A stretch of 54,795 nucleotides of DNA. Source: Pseudomonadota bacterium. GTDB lineage: Bacteria; Myxococcota_A; UBA9160; SZUA-336. The notes under the pieces were generated by a model. The model had not been told where the DNA came from, ran no database searches, and saw nothing but the letters and a program-made list of their open reading frames with translations. The stretch's first letter is position 1. Each line of letters opens with the position of its first letter. The stretch spans positions 1 to 54,795 of the forward strand of contig JAGWBS010000006.1 of the NCBI GenBank assembly GCA_021295775.1, given 5' to 3'. Shown here in pieces: positions 8,376 to 17,150 of the stretch. The translations under genes were made by a program, and so were the position numbers.

Positions 8376-9574
8376 CAGGCGCCCTCCAGAATCAGAGCGA
8401 CCATCTCCGACAGGATCCCGCCGTTGCCGTTGACGAAGGCCAGTTCGGCGCCGGGCACCTGCCCGTCCCCGCGGCCCTGGATCTGGCGAACGGCCTCGGT
8501 CACGTGCGACATCCCGCCCGCGTTTCCGGCCTGACCCATGCCGAGCTGTCCGCCGTGCGTGTTGAGCGGCCAGTCGCCGCCGTCCCAGGTCAAGTCGCGC
8601 TCGGCCACGAAGCGGCCGCCCTGACCCTTGGGGCAGAAGCCCGCGTCTTCGATCGTCAGCGCCACGGTGATGGTGTAGCAGTCGTACATCGAGGCCAGGT
8701 CGACCGCCTCGCGTTCTGCGCCCGCCATGCGGAAAGCGCGTTCGGAGGCGATCCGGACGGGCGTGTCGATCAGGTCGGGCGCGTAGGTGATGCTCTTGTG
8801 GGTCAGGTGCTCGCCGTGGCCGCTGACGTACACCGGACGGTGGGGCGCCCGCTGCGCGCGCGACTTGTTGGTGACCACCAGCGCGGCGCCGCCGAAGCAG
8901 GGCATGACGATCTCGAGCAGCTTCAGCGGGTCGGCCACCATCCGCGAGTTCATCACGTCATCGACGGTGATCGGCTTGCCGCGGAAGATCGCGCGGGGAT
9001 TCGACTGGGCGTTGTGGCGCGCGTCCACCGCCACCTTGGCCAGCATCTCCTGGGTGCAGTCGTGGAACGCCATGTAGCGGCTGGCCGCCAGCGCGAAGCC
9101 AGGGGTCGCGGCCACGAGGCCGCTGGGGATCTCGTGCTGTCCCTGGGGCGATCCCCAGGCGTCCCCGCCCAGGTACGGGGGCATGCGCATCTTGCCCGGC
9201 CCCTTCCGGGCTTCGGGTTTCGGGGGTTGAGGGACGGACGGGGTGAGCACCAGCACCGTGTCGCACGCGCCCACCTCGATCCCCGCGGCCGCGCGCCAGA
9301 CCATTCCACAGGAGGTGGCGCCCCCCAGATCGACCACTTCGTTGAAGTTCGAACGGATGCCCAGGTACTCCGCCAGCGCCGAGGGCGCGAACATGGGCGA
9401 GTCCTGCAGGCCGGCGATCACCAGGCCGTCGACCTCGTCCTTGTCCATCTGCGCGTCTTCCAGAGCTTCGGCGGCGAGCCGCGCGCAGGCTTCCATCCCG
9501 AACATCGGCTCGTCCCAGACCCGCTTGGGGGTCCACTCGGTCAGCCCGATAATGGCTCCCGCGTCCTTGCCCAT
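8375..9574 (-). CDS. Thiolase-like / lipid-transfer-protein (SCP-x type) enzyme
   Basis: MGKDAGAIIGLTEWTPKRV…VVDLGGATSCGMVWRAAAGIEVGACDTVLVL…THGGQLGMGQAGNAGGMSHVTEAVRQIQG. Confidence 0.88.
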   Translation of the reverse strand: MGKDAGAIIGLTEWTPKRVWDEPMFGMEACARLAAEALEDAQMDKDEVDGLVIAGLQDSPMFAPSALAEYLGIRSNFNEVVDLGGATSCGMVWRAAAGIEVGACDTVLVLTPSVPQPPKPEARKGPGKMRMPPYLGGDAWGSPQGQHEIPSGLVAATPGFALAASRYMAFHDCTQEMLAKVAVDARHNAQSNPRAIFRGKPITVDDVMNSRMVADPLKLLEIVMPCFGGAALVVTNKSRAQRAPHRPVYVSGHGEHLTHKSITYAPDLIDTPVRIASERAFRMAGAEREAVDLASMYDCYTITVALTIEDAGFCPKGQGGRFVAERDLTWDGGDWPLNTHGGQLGMGQAGNAGGMSHVTEAVRQIQGRGDGQVPGAELAFVNGNGGILSEMVALILEGA

Positions 9575-9685
9575 GAAAGATCCTTCCGTTGCGGTGGAGC
9601 CCCATGCTACTCCGCTGCTGCGGGAAACTGCAGTCTCCGGGTTCCGCGGAGCGGAGGTTAGAATGCCCGCTCTGCGGGAGGAGCC

Positions 9686-10624
9686 ATGGGACTGAAGGAC
9701 CGGACGCCGCCGACGCCGGCGGAGTACGACGCGTACCGGGAGCGCTTCTCCAACTGGGGGCGCTGGGGCGAAGACGACGAGCTGGGCACGCTGAACTTCA
9801 TCAGCGCCGAGCTTCGCCGTACCGCGGCGAGCCTGGTGCGGGAGGGGCGCGCGGTCTCCCTGAGCCGGCCGCTCGACACGCACGCCAGTCCTGCCAATCC
9901 CTACCCGGCGCACCACTTCGTGGCGGTCGGCCAGTCCGGGGGCATGGCGGACTATTTCGGCCTGTTCATCCACGGCGTGACCAACACGCACATCGACGCG
10001 CTCTCGCACCTGAGCACGCTCGACGGCAAGCGCTTCTACAACGGCGGGGAGATGGGCGCCTTCCACCTGCCCGCCGGCCGCAGCGGCACCATCGAGCACT
10101 GGCGCGAGGGCATCGTCACGCGCGGCGTTCTCTACGACGTGCCGCGGCTGCGGGGAACCGACTACGTCGAACCCGGCTCGCCCGTGCACGGCTGGGACCT
10201 GGAGGACGCCGCCGCCGCGCAGGGCGTCGAGCCGCGCGAGGGCGACGCGGTGATCGTGCGCAGCGCGACCGATCCCTACTACGCCGCGACCGGCCAGACG
10301 CCGGGCTTCGGCTCGCCGGCCGGGGTGCACGCCTCCGCGATCGAGTTCCTCCACGATACCGGCGCAGCGCTGCTGGTCTGGGACTTCCAGGACGCGCCCA
10401 CGGACGACCAGGGCATCCCCAACCCGCTGCCCATCCCCGTGCCGCTGCACGTCCACCACATCCTGATCCCCTACATGGGCATGCCGATCGTCGACAACGC
10501 CGATCTCGAGGAAGCGGCGCGCGTCTGCGCCGAACTGGAGCGCTGGGAGTTCCAGTTGGTGGTGGCGCCGCTGGTGATCGAGGGCGCCACCGGCTCGCCC
10601 GTCAATCCGGTCGCGATCTTCTAG
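9686..10624 (+). CDS. Cyclase family protein (kynurenine-formamidase-like metal-dependent hydrolase)
   Basis: GRWGEDDELGTLNFISAELRR…FIHGVTNTHIDALSHL…; PF04199-like. Confidence 0.88.
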   Translation: MGLKDRTPPTPAEYDAYRERFSNWGRWGEDDELGTLNFISAELRRTAASLVREGRAVSLSRPLDTHASPANPYPAHHFVAVGQSGGMADYFGLFIHGVTNTHIDALSHLSTLDGKRFYNGGEMGAFHLPAGRSGTIEHWREGIVTRGVLYDVPRLRGTDYVEPGSPVHGWDLEDAAAAQGVEPREGDAVIVRSATDPYYAATGQTPGFGSPAGVHASAIEFLHDTGAALLVWDFQDAPTDDQGIPNPLPIPVPLHVHHILIPYMGMPIVDNADLEEAARVCAELERWEFQLVVAPLVIEGATGSPVNPVAIF

Positions 10625-10639
10625 GCGCGGCGAGGGCGC

Positions 10640-11845
10640 ATGCTGGACTACGACCCCTTCTCGATCGAGGCGATGACGGATCCGCAGCCGATCTACCGCC
10701 GCCTGCGCGCCCAGAGTCCGGTGCACCCGCTGCCCGACTACGACGGGTTCGCGCTGGCGCTGTTCGAGGACGTGTGGCGCGTCATCGGCGATGGCGAGTC
10801 GTTCTCGATCGTGCAGGGGCCCGTCTACGTGCGCGAGCAGATCACCCGGCCGGTGGACCTGGACCAGCTCGATCCGGCCCTGCCGGAGATGGCGTTCTCG
10901 AGTTGGGACCCGCCCGCGCACACCGAAATCCGCTCGGTGATGAGTCGGCACTTCAGGCCGCGGACCGTCGGCCGGCTGGAGGAGGTGGCGCGGAGTCTGG
11001 CCCGCGACCGACTGGACGAACTGGTTCCGAACCGTCGCCTGGACGTGGCCCGCGAGTACGCCTCGCCCGTCTCGATCCGGGTCGTCTGCCGTGCCCTGGG
11101 TCTGGGCACTCACGACGCGGACGAACTGGTCCGGCTGGTCAACCTCTCGAACCAGCGCGACGCGGGGGCGCCGGGCCAGACGCTCGACGGCGCGGCGGCC
11201 CACCAGAGGCTGCACGCCTACATCATGGAGGTGGTGCGCGCGCGCCGCGCCAGCGGCGCCGAGGAGGGCCGCAGTCTGGTCGACACTCTGATTTGCGCAG
11301 AGCTGGCTTCCGGCCGGCTGGACGACGCCCAGGTCGCCACCCACACCCTGACGCTGCTGGTCGGCGGCACCGAGACCATGCCCAAGATCCTGGCCGGAGG
11401 AGTCCGCGAGCTCTCGCGTCTGCCGGGGCAGCGGGCGGAGCTGGCCGCCGATCCCGAGCTCTCCGCCGGTGCTTTCGAGGAGATGGTCCGGCACCAGGGC
11501 GTGCTCCAGCACGTGGGGCGGACCGCCCTGTGCGACCTCGAGATCGGGGGGACGCGCGTGCGGCGCGGCCAGCGCCTGTTCGCGCTGCTGCAGTCCGCCA
11601 ATCGCGACGAGCGCGAGTTCGAGGACCCCGACGCCTTCGACATCCACCGCCGGCCCGAACGCCACGTCGCCTTCGGCCACGGTCCGCACCACTGCGTCGG
11701 AATCCACGTGGCCCGCCTGGAGGGGCGCATCCTGATCGAGGAACTGCTCGCCCGGGTGCCCGACTACGCCGTCCTCGAGGACCAGGTCGAACGCCCGCCG
11801 TCCGAGTTCCAGATCGGCTACACCGCCCTGCCGATCGAGTTCTGA
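10640..11845 (+). CDS. Cytochrome P450
   Basis: Heme-binding AFGHGPHHCVG, ExxR (EMVR), I-helix GGTETM. Confidence 0.95.
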   Translation: MLDYDPFSIEAMTDPQPIYRRLRAQSPVHPLPDYDGFALALFEDVWRVIGDGESFSIVQGPVYVREQITRPVDLDQLDPALPEMAFSSWDPPAHTEIRSVMSRHFRPRTVGRLEEVARSLARDRLDELVPNRRLDVAREYASPVSIRVVCRALGLGTHDADELVRLVNLSNQRDAGAPGQTLDGAAAHQRLHAYIMEVVRARRASGAEEGRSLVDTLICAELASGRLDDAQVATHTLTLLVGGTETMPKILAGGVRELSRLPGQRAELAADPELSAGAFEEMVRHQGVLQHVGRTALCDLEIGGTRVRRGQRLFALLQSANRDEREFEDPDAFDIHRRPERHVAFGHGPHHCVGIHVARLEGRILIEELLARVPDYAVLEDQVERPPSEFQIGYTALPIEF

Positions 11846-11879
11846 GGGGCACGGGGGACGAATCGCGCTCCGCCGGCCC

Positions 11880-12566
11880 ATGGGAGAAAGAGTGTCCGTC
11901 TACATCTACGAACGCATCGACATCGACGGGGGAGGGCGCGGGCGCTTCATCGACCTGCTGCGCGGCCGCTGGGCGAATCACGTGGAGGGGCGCTACGGCG
12001 TGCGGCTGGCGGGGCTGTGGGCCACCGTGGGCAGCACGGCGGGCTGGCCCGAGGCCGCGCTGCTGTGGGAGATGGAGGACTGGGCGCACTTCGCCCGCGC
12101 GCAGCAGGACCAGTACCCGGTCGAGGACAAGGACGCCTTCGGCACGGAGCTGCGGGCGCAGGCGCTGGAATACCGCAAGTACGGACACTCCTCTCTGCTG
12201 ACGCCCTCGCCGTTCGCTTCCGAGCTGGCGCAGGTCCGCGTGGGCGAGGCCGACGTCTATCTTTACGAGGACGTGCGGACCAGGCCCGGCGGGATGCGGG
12301 CCTACCACGAGGCGCTGGCGGGCGAATATCTGCCGGTCGCGGCGGAGCGCGGGCTGCAGCTCGCGGGCGCGTTCTGCCACGCGCTGCAGCCGAACACGGG
12401 CATCAACCTGTGGAGGCTGGACGGCTGGGACCACTGGGTCGAGCTGATGGAGAGCGAGCAGGAGCACGCGCCCACGCAGTCCTGGCTGGGGCGCTGCGCG
12501 GAGCTGCTCGACGATCTGGACGCCTACCTGCTGGCCACGCCGCCCCCGCAGGCGCTGCGAACCTGA
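11880..12566 (+). CDS. Tandem NIPSNAP/dimeric alpha-beta-barrel-like protein (paralog 1)
   Basis: Two repeats: VYIYERIDIDGGGRGRFIDLL…AALLWEMEDWAHF and VYLYEDVRTRPGGMRAYHEAL…INLWRLDGWDHWVEL. Confidence 0.6.
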   Translation: MGERVSVYIYERIDIDGGGRGRFIDLLRGRWANHVEGRYGVRLAGLWATVGSTAGWPEAALLWEMEDWAHFARAQQDQYPVEDKDAFGTELRAQALEYRKYGHSSLLTPSPFASELAQVRVGEADVYLYEDVRTRPGGMRAYHEALAGEYLPVAAERGLQLAGAFCHALQPNTGINLWRLDGWDHWVELMESEQEHAPTQSWLGRCAELLDDLDAYLLATPPPQALRT

Positions 12567-12573
12567 GGTCGCC

Positions 12574-13269
12574 ATGTCTCGAACGATCTACCTGCACGAG
12601 ATCATCCGCACGGTTCCCGGCCGCGAGGAGCCGTACATGGCCAGCGTGCTTTCCGTCACCAGCGGCCCGGGCCGCGACCGTCGCGACGACTACCACCGCC
12701 AGCTCGGCCAGTGGCGCAGCGTGAACGGCTCCGGACCCTGGCACGGGGTGATCAACATCTGGCAGCACACCTGGAAGAGCCAGGCGGAGGCGCTCAGCCG
12801 CCAGTTCATGGACGCGCAGCGCGACGCCTACATGGAAGACTGGTGGCAGCGCAACCTGCACCTGCGGCGCGGCGGCTACGACCGCCTGCTCGTGCCCACC
12901 CCCGCCACGCTCGACGCCGATGGCCTGGCGCGGACGGGCGTGCGCGGGCGGGTCTTCCTGCACGAGATCTTCTGGCTGCCGTTCGGCCGGCGCGACGAAT
13001 TCCTGGCCCGTTTCGAGTCCGACTTCCTGCCCGCCGCGCGGCGCTACGACGGGCAACTGGTGGGCGCCTACAGCGTCGCCATGCGCCCGCGCCAGGCGCT
13101 GACGCTTTTCGCCTTCCGCGACTGGGCGGACCTGGCCCGGCTGCTCAAAGCGCGCCACACCGACCCGGAAGTCCGCAACTGGTGGGAATACCGCGAACAG
13201 GTCGTCGAACGCGTCGACGAGCTGACGCTGCTGCCGGGGCGCCTGAATCCGCTGGGCATCAAGGACTGA
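12574..13269 (+). CDS. Tandem NIPSNAP/dimeric alpha-beta-barrel-like protein (paralog 2)
   Basis: IYLHEIIRTVPGREEPYMASV… and VFLHEIFWLPFGRRDEFLARF…LVGAYSVAMRPRQALTLFAFRDWADLARL. Confidence 0.6.
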   Translation: MSRTIYLHEIIRTVPGREEPYMASVLSVTSGPGRDRRDDYHRQLGQWRSVNGSGPWHGVINIWQHTWKSQAEALSRQFMDAQRDAYMEDWWQRNLHLRRGGYDRLLVPTPATLDADGLARTGVRGRVFLHEIFWLPFGRRDEFLARFESDFLPAARRYDGQLVGAYSVAMRPRQALTLFAFRDWADLARLLKARHTDPEVRNWWEYREQVVERVDELTLLPGRLNPLGIKD

Positions 13270-13302
13270 AGGGGGCGGGAGCGTCCGGGGTAAGATGACG
13301 GC

Positions 13303-13318
13303 CCGCCCGTTCGGGCGG
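13303..13318 (+). promoter_or_regulatory. Small GC hairpin immediately upstream of the DegT-like gene
   Basis: CCGCCCG-TT-CGGGCGG. Confidence 0.25.
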
Positions 13319-13332
13319 AGTTGGAGGGCAGG

Positions 13333-14553
13333 ATGCTCCAGAAGAGCCGGGTGAACTGGCTGAATCCGACCTGGGATCAGCGCGAGATCGACGCGGTGGC
13401 CGAGGTGCTGAAGCACGAGGAATCCCTCCAGGTCGGCCCGCACGTGCGCGAGATGGAGCGCCGCGTGGCGCCGCTGCTGGCCAAGCGGCACGGGGTGATG
13501 GTCAACTCCGGCACCTCGGCGCTGTACCTGGCGGTGGAGTTGATGGATCTTCCGCCGGGCTCCGAGGTCGTCACCTCGGTGCTGACCTTCTCCGCCACGA
13601 TCGCGCCCCTGGTCCGGGCCGGCCTGGTGCCCGCCTTCGTGGACGTCGAGCCCGACACCTACAACATCGACGTCGACCGGATCGAGGAGATGATCACGCC
13701 GAAGACCCGCGCGATCCTGACCCCGAACCTGATCGGCAACGCCCCCGACTGGGCGCGGATCCGCGAGATCGCCGACCGGCACGGCCTGCTGGTGGTCGAG
13801 GACACGGCCGACACGCTGGGCGCGCGCCTGCACGGCAAGCCCACGGGCCACTGGTCGGACATAAGCATCACCAGCTTCGCGCAGTCGCACATCATCACCA
13901 GCGGCGGCAGCGGCGGGCTGATCGCCGTGAACGACGTCGAGACGGCCGACCGCGCGCTGCTGCTGCGGCGCTGGGGCCGCCGCTGCGAGGTCCAGATGTT
14001 CGGCTCCGAGGAGAAGCCGGACGTGCGCTTCGAGGGCCGTCTAGAGGACGGGCTGCTGTACGACAGTTTCGTGATCTTCGACGAGGTGGCCTGGAACTTC
14101 GAGCCGTCCGAGATGCACGCGGCCTTCGGGCTGGTGCAGCTCGACAAGCTGCCGGAGTTCCTGGAGGTGCGTCAGCGCAACTTCCAGAGCCACACCGAGT
14201 TCTTCTCGCGCTACCCGGACCACTTCCTGCCAGCGCGCCAGACCGACGAGCTGGAGACGAGCTGGATCTGCTACCCGCTGCTGATCCGGCGCGAGGCGTC
14301 GTTCGACCGCGACCGGTTCCACCGCTACCTGGCGGAGTGGGGCATCGACGCGCGCATGGCCTGGTCGGGCAACATGCTGCGCCAGCCGGCCTACGGTAAG
14401 GTGGAGCATCGCGCCGCGCCCGGCGGCTACCCCAACGCGGACCGGGTGATGGAGTGCACCACCACGCTGCCCATGGGGCATGCCACGACCCCCGAGGAGA
14501 TGGACTACATCCACGCGGTGGTCGAGCAGCTCATCGCCGAGAGCGGATCGTGA
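13333..14553 (+). CDS. DegT/DnrJ/EryC1/StrS-fold PLP enzyme with His at the usual catalytic Lys position
   Basis: VNWLNPTWDQREIDAVAEVLK…GVMVNSGTSALYLAVELM…VVEDTADTLGARLHGKPTGHWSDISITSFAQSHIITSGGSGG. Confidence 0.88.
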   Translation: MLQKSRVNWLNPTWDQREIDAVAEVLKHEESLQVGPHVREMERRVAPLLAKRHGVMVNSGTSALYLAVELMDLPPGSEVVTSVLTFSATIAPLVRAGLVPAFVDVEPDTYNIDVDRIEEMITPKTRAILTPNLIGNAPDWARIREIADRHGLLVVEDTADTLGARLHGKPTGHWSDISITSFAQSHIITSGGSGGLIAVNDVETADRALLLRRWGRRCEVQMFGSEEKPDVRFEGRLEDGLLYDSFVIFDEVAWNFEPSEMHAAFGLVQLDKLPEFLEVRQRNFQSHTEFFSRYPDHFLPARQTDELETSWICYPLLIRREASFDRDRFHRYLAEWGIDARMAWSGNMLRQPAYGKVEHRAAPGGYPNADRVMECTTTLPMGHATTPEEMDYIHAVVEQLIAESGS

Positions 14554-15398
14554 GCGATCCCCGGAGCGTTCTGGTCACGGGCTGCTCGTCGGGCATCGGC
14601 CGCGCGACCTGTCTGCTGCTGGATCGCAGCGGATTCCGCGTGTTCGCCGGGGTTCGCCGCCGGGAAGACGCGGAGGCGTTGCAGGCCGAAGCCTCGGAAC
14701 GGCTCGAGCCGGTGATGCTGGACGTCACCGAGGCCGAGGCGATCCGTCGGGCAGCGGCGCGCGTGACCGAGGTCTGCGGCGAGGCCGGCCTCCACGGCCT
14801 GGTCAACAATGCCGGCACGCCGGCCTCCGCGCCGGTCGAGTTCCTGAGCGCGGGCGCGCTCCGCTACCCGTTCGAGGTGAACCTTTTCGGGCCGGTGCTG
14901 CTCACCCAGGCCCTGATCCCCTCGCTGCGCGCCGCCCGCGGGCGGGTGGTCAACGTGACCTCCGGATCGACGGCGATGGGTCCGCCCTTCATGACGCCGT
15001 ACGTGGGTTCCAAGGCGGCCCTCGAGGTGCACACCGAGTCTCTGCGCAGGGAGATCGAGCCACAGGGCGTCTCGGTGGTTCTGCTCGACCCGGGGCACGT
15101 CCGGACGCCGCTTTCGGACACCACGAATCAGCCCGCCTCGGAAAGCGCTCCGCCCGCGGAACTGATCGAGCGCTACGGCGCGGAATTCAGCGAACTGCGC
15201 GAGGGCGCCGAGTACCTCAACCGCAACTACGGCAAGCCGCCCGAGGCGGTGGCGCGCGTTATCCTGCAGGCGATGCAGGCCTCCCGCCCGAAAGACTTCT
15301 ACAAGGTCGGGCGTGAGGCGCATTTCGTGCGCCTGGCGCAGCGGCTCCTGCCGGCGCGGGCCCGCCACGCGCTGATCAAGCGCGTGCTCAAGGTCTGA
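14550..15398 (+). CDS. Short-chain dehydrogenase/reductase
   Basis: VLVTGCSSGIGRAT, LVNNAGTP, YVGSKAALE; GTG start overlapping upstream TGA. Confidence 0.9.
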   Translation: MSDPRSVLVTGCSSGIGRATCLLLDRSGFRVFAGVRRREDAEALQAEASERLEPVMLDVTEAEAIRRAAARVTEVCGEAGLHGLVNNAGTPASAPVEFLSAGALRYPFEVNLFGPVLLTQALIPSLRAARGRVVNVTSGSTAMGPPFMTPYVGSKAALEVHTESLRREIEPQGVSVVLLDPGHVRTPLSDTTNQPASESAPPAELIERYGAEFSELREGAEYLNRNYGKPPEAVARVILQAMQASRPKDFYKVGREAHFVRLAQRLLPARARHALIKRVLKV

Positions 15399-15406
15399 GC
15401 GGCCGC

Positions 15407-15916
15407 ATGTCGCTCAGCCCCGTTCACCACTGCGCCCTCACGGTCTCGGACCTCGACCGCTCGGTCGCCTTCTACACGGAGATTCTGGGCTTCCGCATGG
15501 GGCTCGAGTTCCCCCTGAATCCCGCGCACAACCGGGCTTTTCTGCACGTCCCCCGCGGCACCTCGGCGCGCTGCGCGATGCTGCAGCACGGCTCCAGCAC
15601 CGTGGGCCAGATCGAGCTGCTGGAATTCGATCCTCCGATTCCCTCGGGGGCGTCGCCCATGCGGCCCGGCGACGTGGGCCTGTTCCTGATGTCGTTCGAG
15701 GTGCACGAGGAGACGCTCCAGCAGATCTGCGAGCGTCTGCGGACCCGGGGGATCGAGTTCTGGTCCGAGCCGTGTTCGTTCTCCATCCAGGACTACGGGA
15801 CCATGCAGGCGGTGATCTTCGAGGACCCCGACGGCGTGCTGATCGAGCTGATCCAGCTCCCCGACCCCGAATCGGTCCGAAGCCTGCGCCGCGCCCGGCG
15901 GGGCGAGGCGACCTGA
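15407..15916 (+). CDS. VOC-family (glyoxalase/extradiol dioxygenase superfamily) protein
   Basis: VHHCALTVSDLDRSVAFYTEILGFRMGLEF…VIFEDPDGVLIELIQLP. Confidence 0.88.
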   Translation: MSLSPVHHCALTVSDLDRSVAFYTEILGFRMGLEFPLNPAHNRAFLHVPRGTSARCAMLQHGSSTVGQIELLEFDPPIPSGASPMRPGDVGLFLMSFEVHEETLQQICERLRTRGIEFWSEPCSFSIQDYGTMQAVIFEDPDGVLIELIQLPDPESVRSLRRARRGEAT

Positions 15917-15927
15917 AGCGCGGCGGC

Positions 15928-17118
15928 TCAGCCGATCACGCCTTCCCGCGAGAGGTCGGCGATCTCGGCCTTGCCCAGGCCCAGCTCCCCCAGCAGTTCG
16001 CGGGTGTGCTCTCCGACGGTCGGTGCGGGGCTGCGGATGGCGGCCGGGGTGCCGCTGAAGCGCGCCGCCGGGCGGGTCTGGCGGACGGGGCCGACGACCG
16101 GGTGCTCGGTCTCCACGATCAGCTCGTTGGCCGCGATCTGCGGATCGGTGAGCAGCTCCTGGCGGCCGTTGATGGGCGCGCAGGGCACCTCGGCGCGGTC
16201 CAGGATCTCGAACCACTCGGCCGAGGTCTTCCGCTCCAGCACGCTCTGCATCAGTTCCAGGCGCTCGTCCCAGTGCGCGATGCGGCCGGCGGCGGTCCGG
16301 AAGCGCTCGTCCTGCAGCCACTCGGGATGACCGACGGCGCGCGCGAAGGCCTGCCACTCGCGGTCGACGACCACGCCGGCGGTGATGTAGCCGTCGGCCG
16401 TCCGGAACACTAGGTCGCGCTGCTGGCGCGGCGCGGGGACCGTCTTTGCGCTCTCGGGCTGGGCGAAGATGTAGCGTGCCATGCCCTCCGGCCACAGGAA
16501 GGACACCATGGCGTCGAGCATGGCCAGCCGGATGTGTTGGCCCTCGCCGCTGCGCTCCCGGGCCAGCAGCCCGGCTGTGATCGCCTGGGCCGCGGTCATG
16601 GCGGTCAGCTTGTCGGGGATGATCGTGCGCACCATGCGCGGCCGGCCGGTGGCGCGGTCGCCCTGGATCGACGCCAGGCCGGAGAGCGCCTGGATCACCG
16701 GGTCGTACACCCGCTTGTGCGCGTACGGACCGCTCTCGCCGAAGCCGCTGATCGACACGTACAGGATGTCGGGCCGGTGGGCGCGCACGGCGGCCTCGCC
16801 GATCCCGATCCCCTCGGCCGCGCCCGGCCGGAAGTTCTGGATGAAGACGTCCGCGCCCTCGACCAGCCGGAAAAGGATCCCGCGCCCGCGTTTCCGCTTG
16901 AGATCGAGAGCGAGCGAGCGCTTGCCGCGGTTGGCGACGGCGAAGGTCGGGGCGATGCCCTGCAGCGAACGGCCGACGGCCCGCATCGGATCGCCGCCGC
17001 CGGGCGGCTCGATCTTGATCACGTCCGCGCCCTGGTCGGCCAGCAGCATGCTGGCCAGGGGACCCGAGATCATCTGACTGACGTCGACGATGCGGACGCC
17101 GTCGAGCGGGCCGGGCAT
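15928..17118 (-). CDS. CaiB/BaiF class III CoA-transferase
   Basis: PLDGVRIVDVSQMISGPLASMLLADQGADVIKIEPPGGGDPMR; SGFGESGPYAHKRVYDPVIQALSGLASIQG with catalytic-type Asp. Confidence 0.94.
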   Translation of the reverse strand: MPGPLDGVRIVDVSQMISGPLASMLLADQGADVIKIEPPGGGDPMRAVGRSLQGIAPTFAVANRGKRSLALDLKRKRGRGILFRLVEGADVFIQNFRPGAAEGIGIGEAAVRAHRPDILYVSISGFGESGPYAHKRVYDPVIQALSGLASIQGDRATGRPRMVRTIIPDKLTAMTAAQAITAGLLARERSGEGQHIRLAMLDAMVSFLWPEGMARYIFAQPESAKTVPAPRQQRDLVFRTADGYITAGVVVDREWQAFARAVGHPEWLQDERFRTAAGRIAHWDERLELMQSVLERKTSAEWFEILDRAEVPCAPINGRQELLTDPQIAANELIVETEHPVVGPVRQTRPAARFSGTPAAIRSPAPTVGEHTRELLGELGLGKAEIADLSREGVIG

Positions 17119-17150
17119 GGGATTCGTCCGCCGCGCGCAGCCGCGCCGCG

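Noticed and set aside
8375-11881. 1168-aa minus-strand ORF continuing upstream of the thiolase-like gene
   Set aside because: Only the last ~400 codons are the real gene; the upstream part is antisense to cyclase and P450 genes and has low-complexity Arg/Ala/Val/Gly-rich translation typical of GC-rich shadow ORFs
9589-12201. 870-aa plus-strand ORF
   Set aside because: Arg/Gly/Pro-rich out-of-frame translation across three well-supported genes
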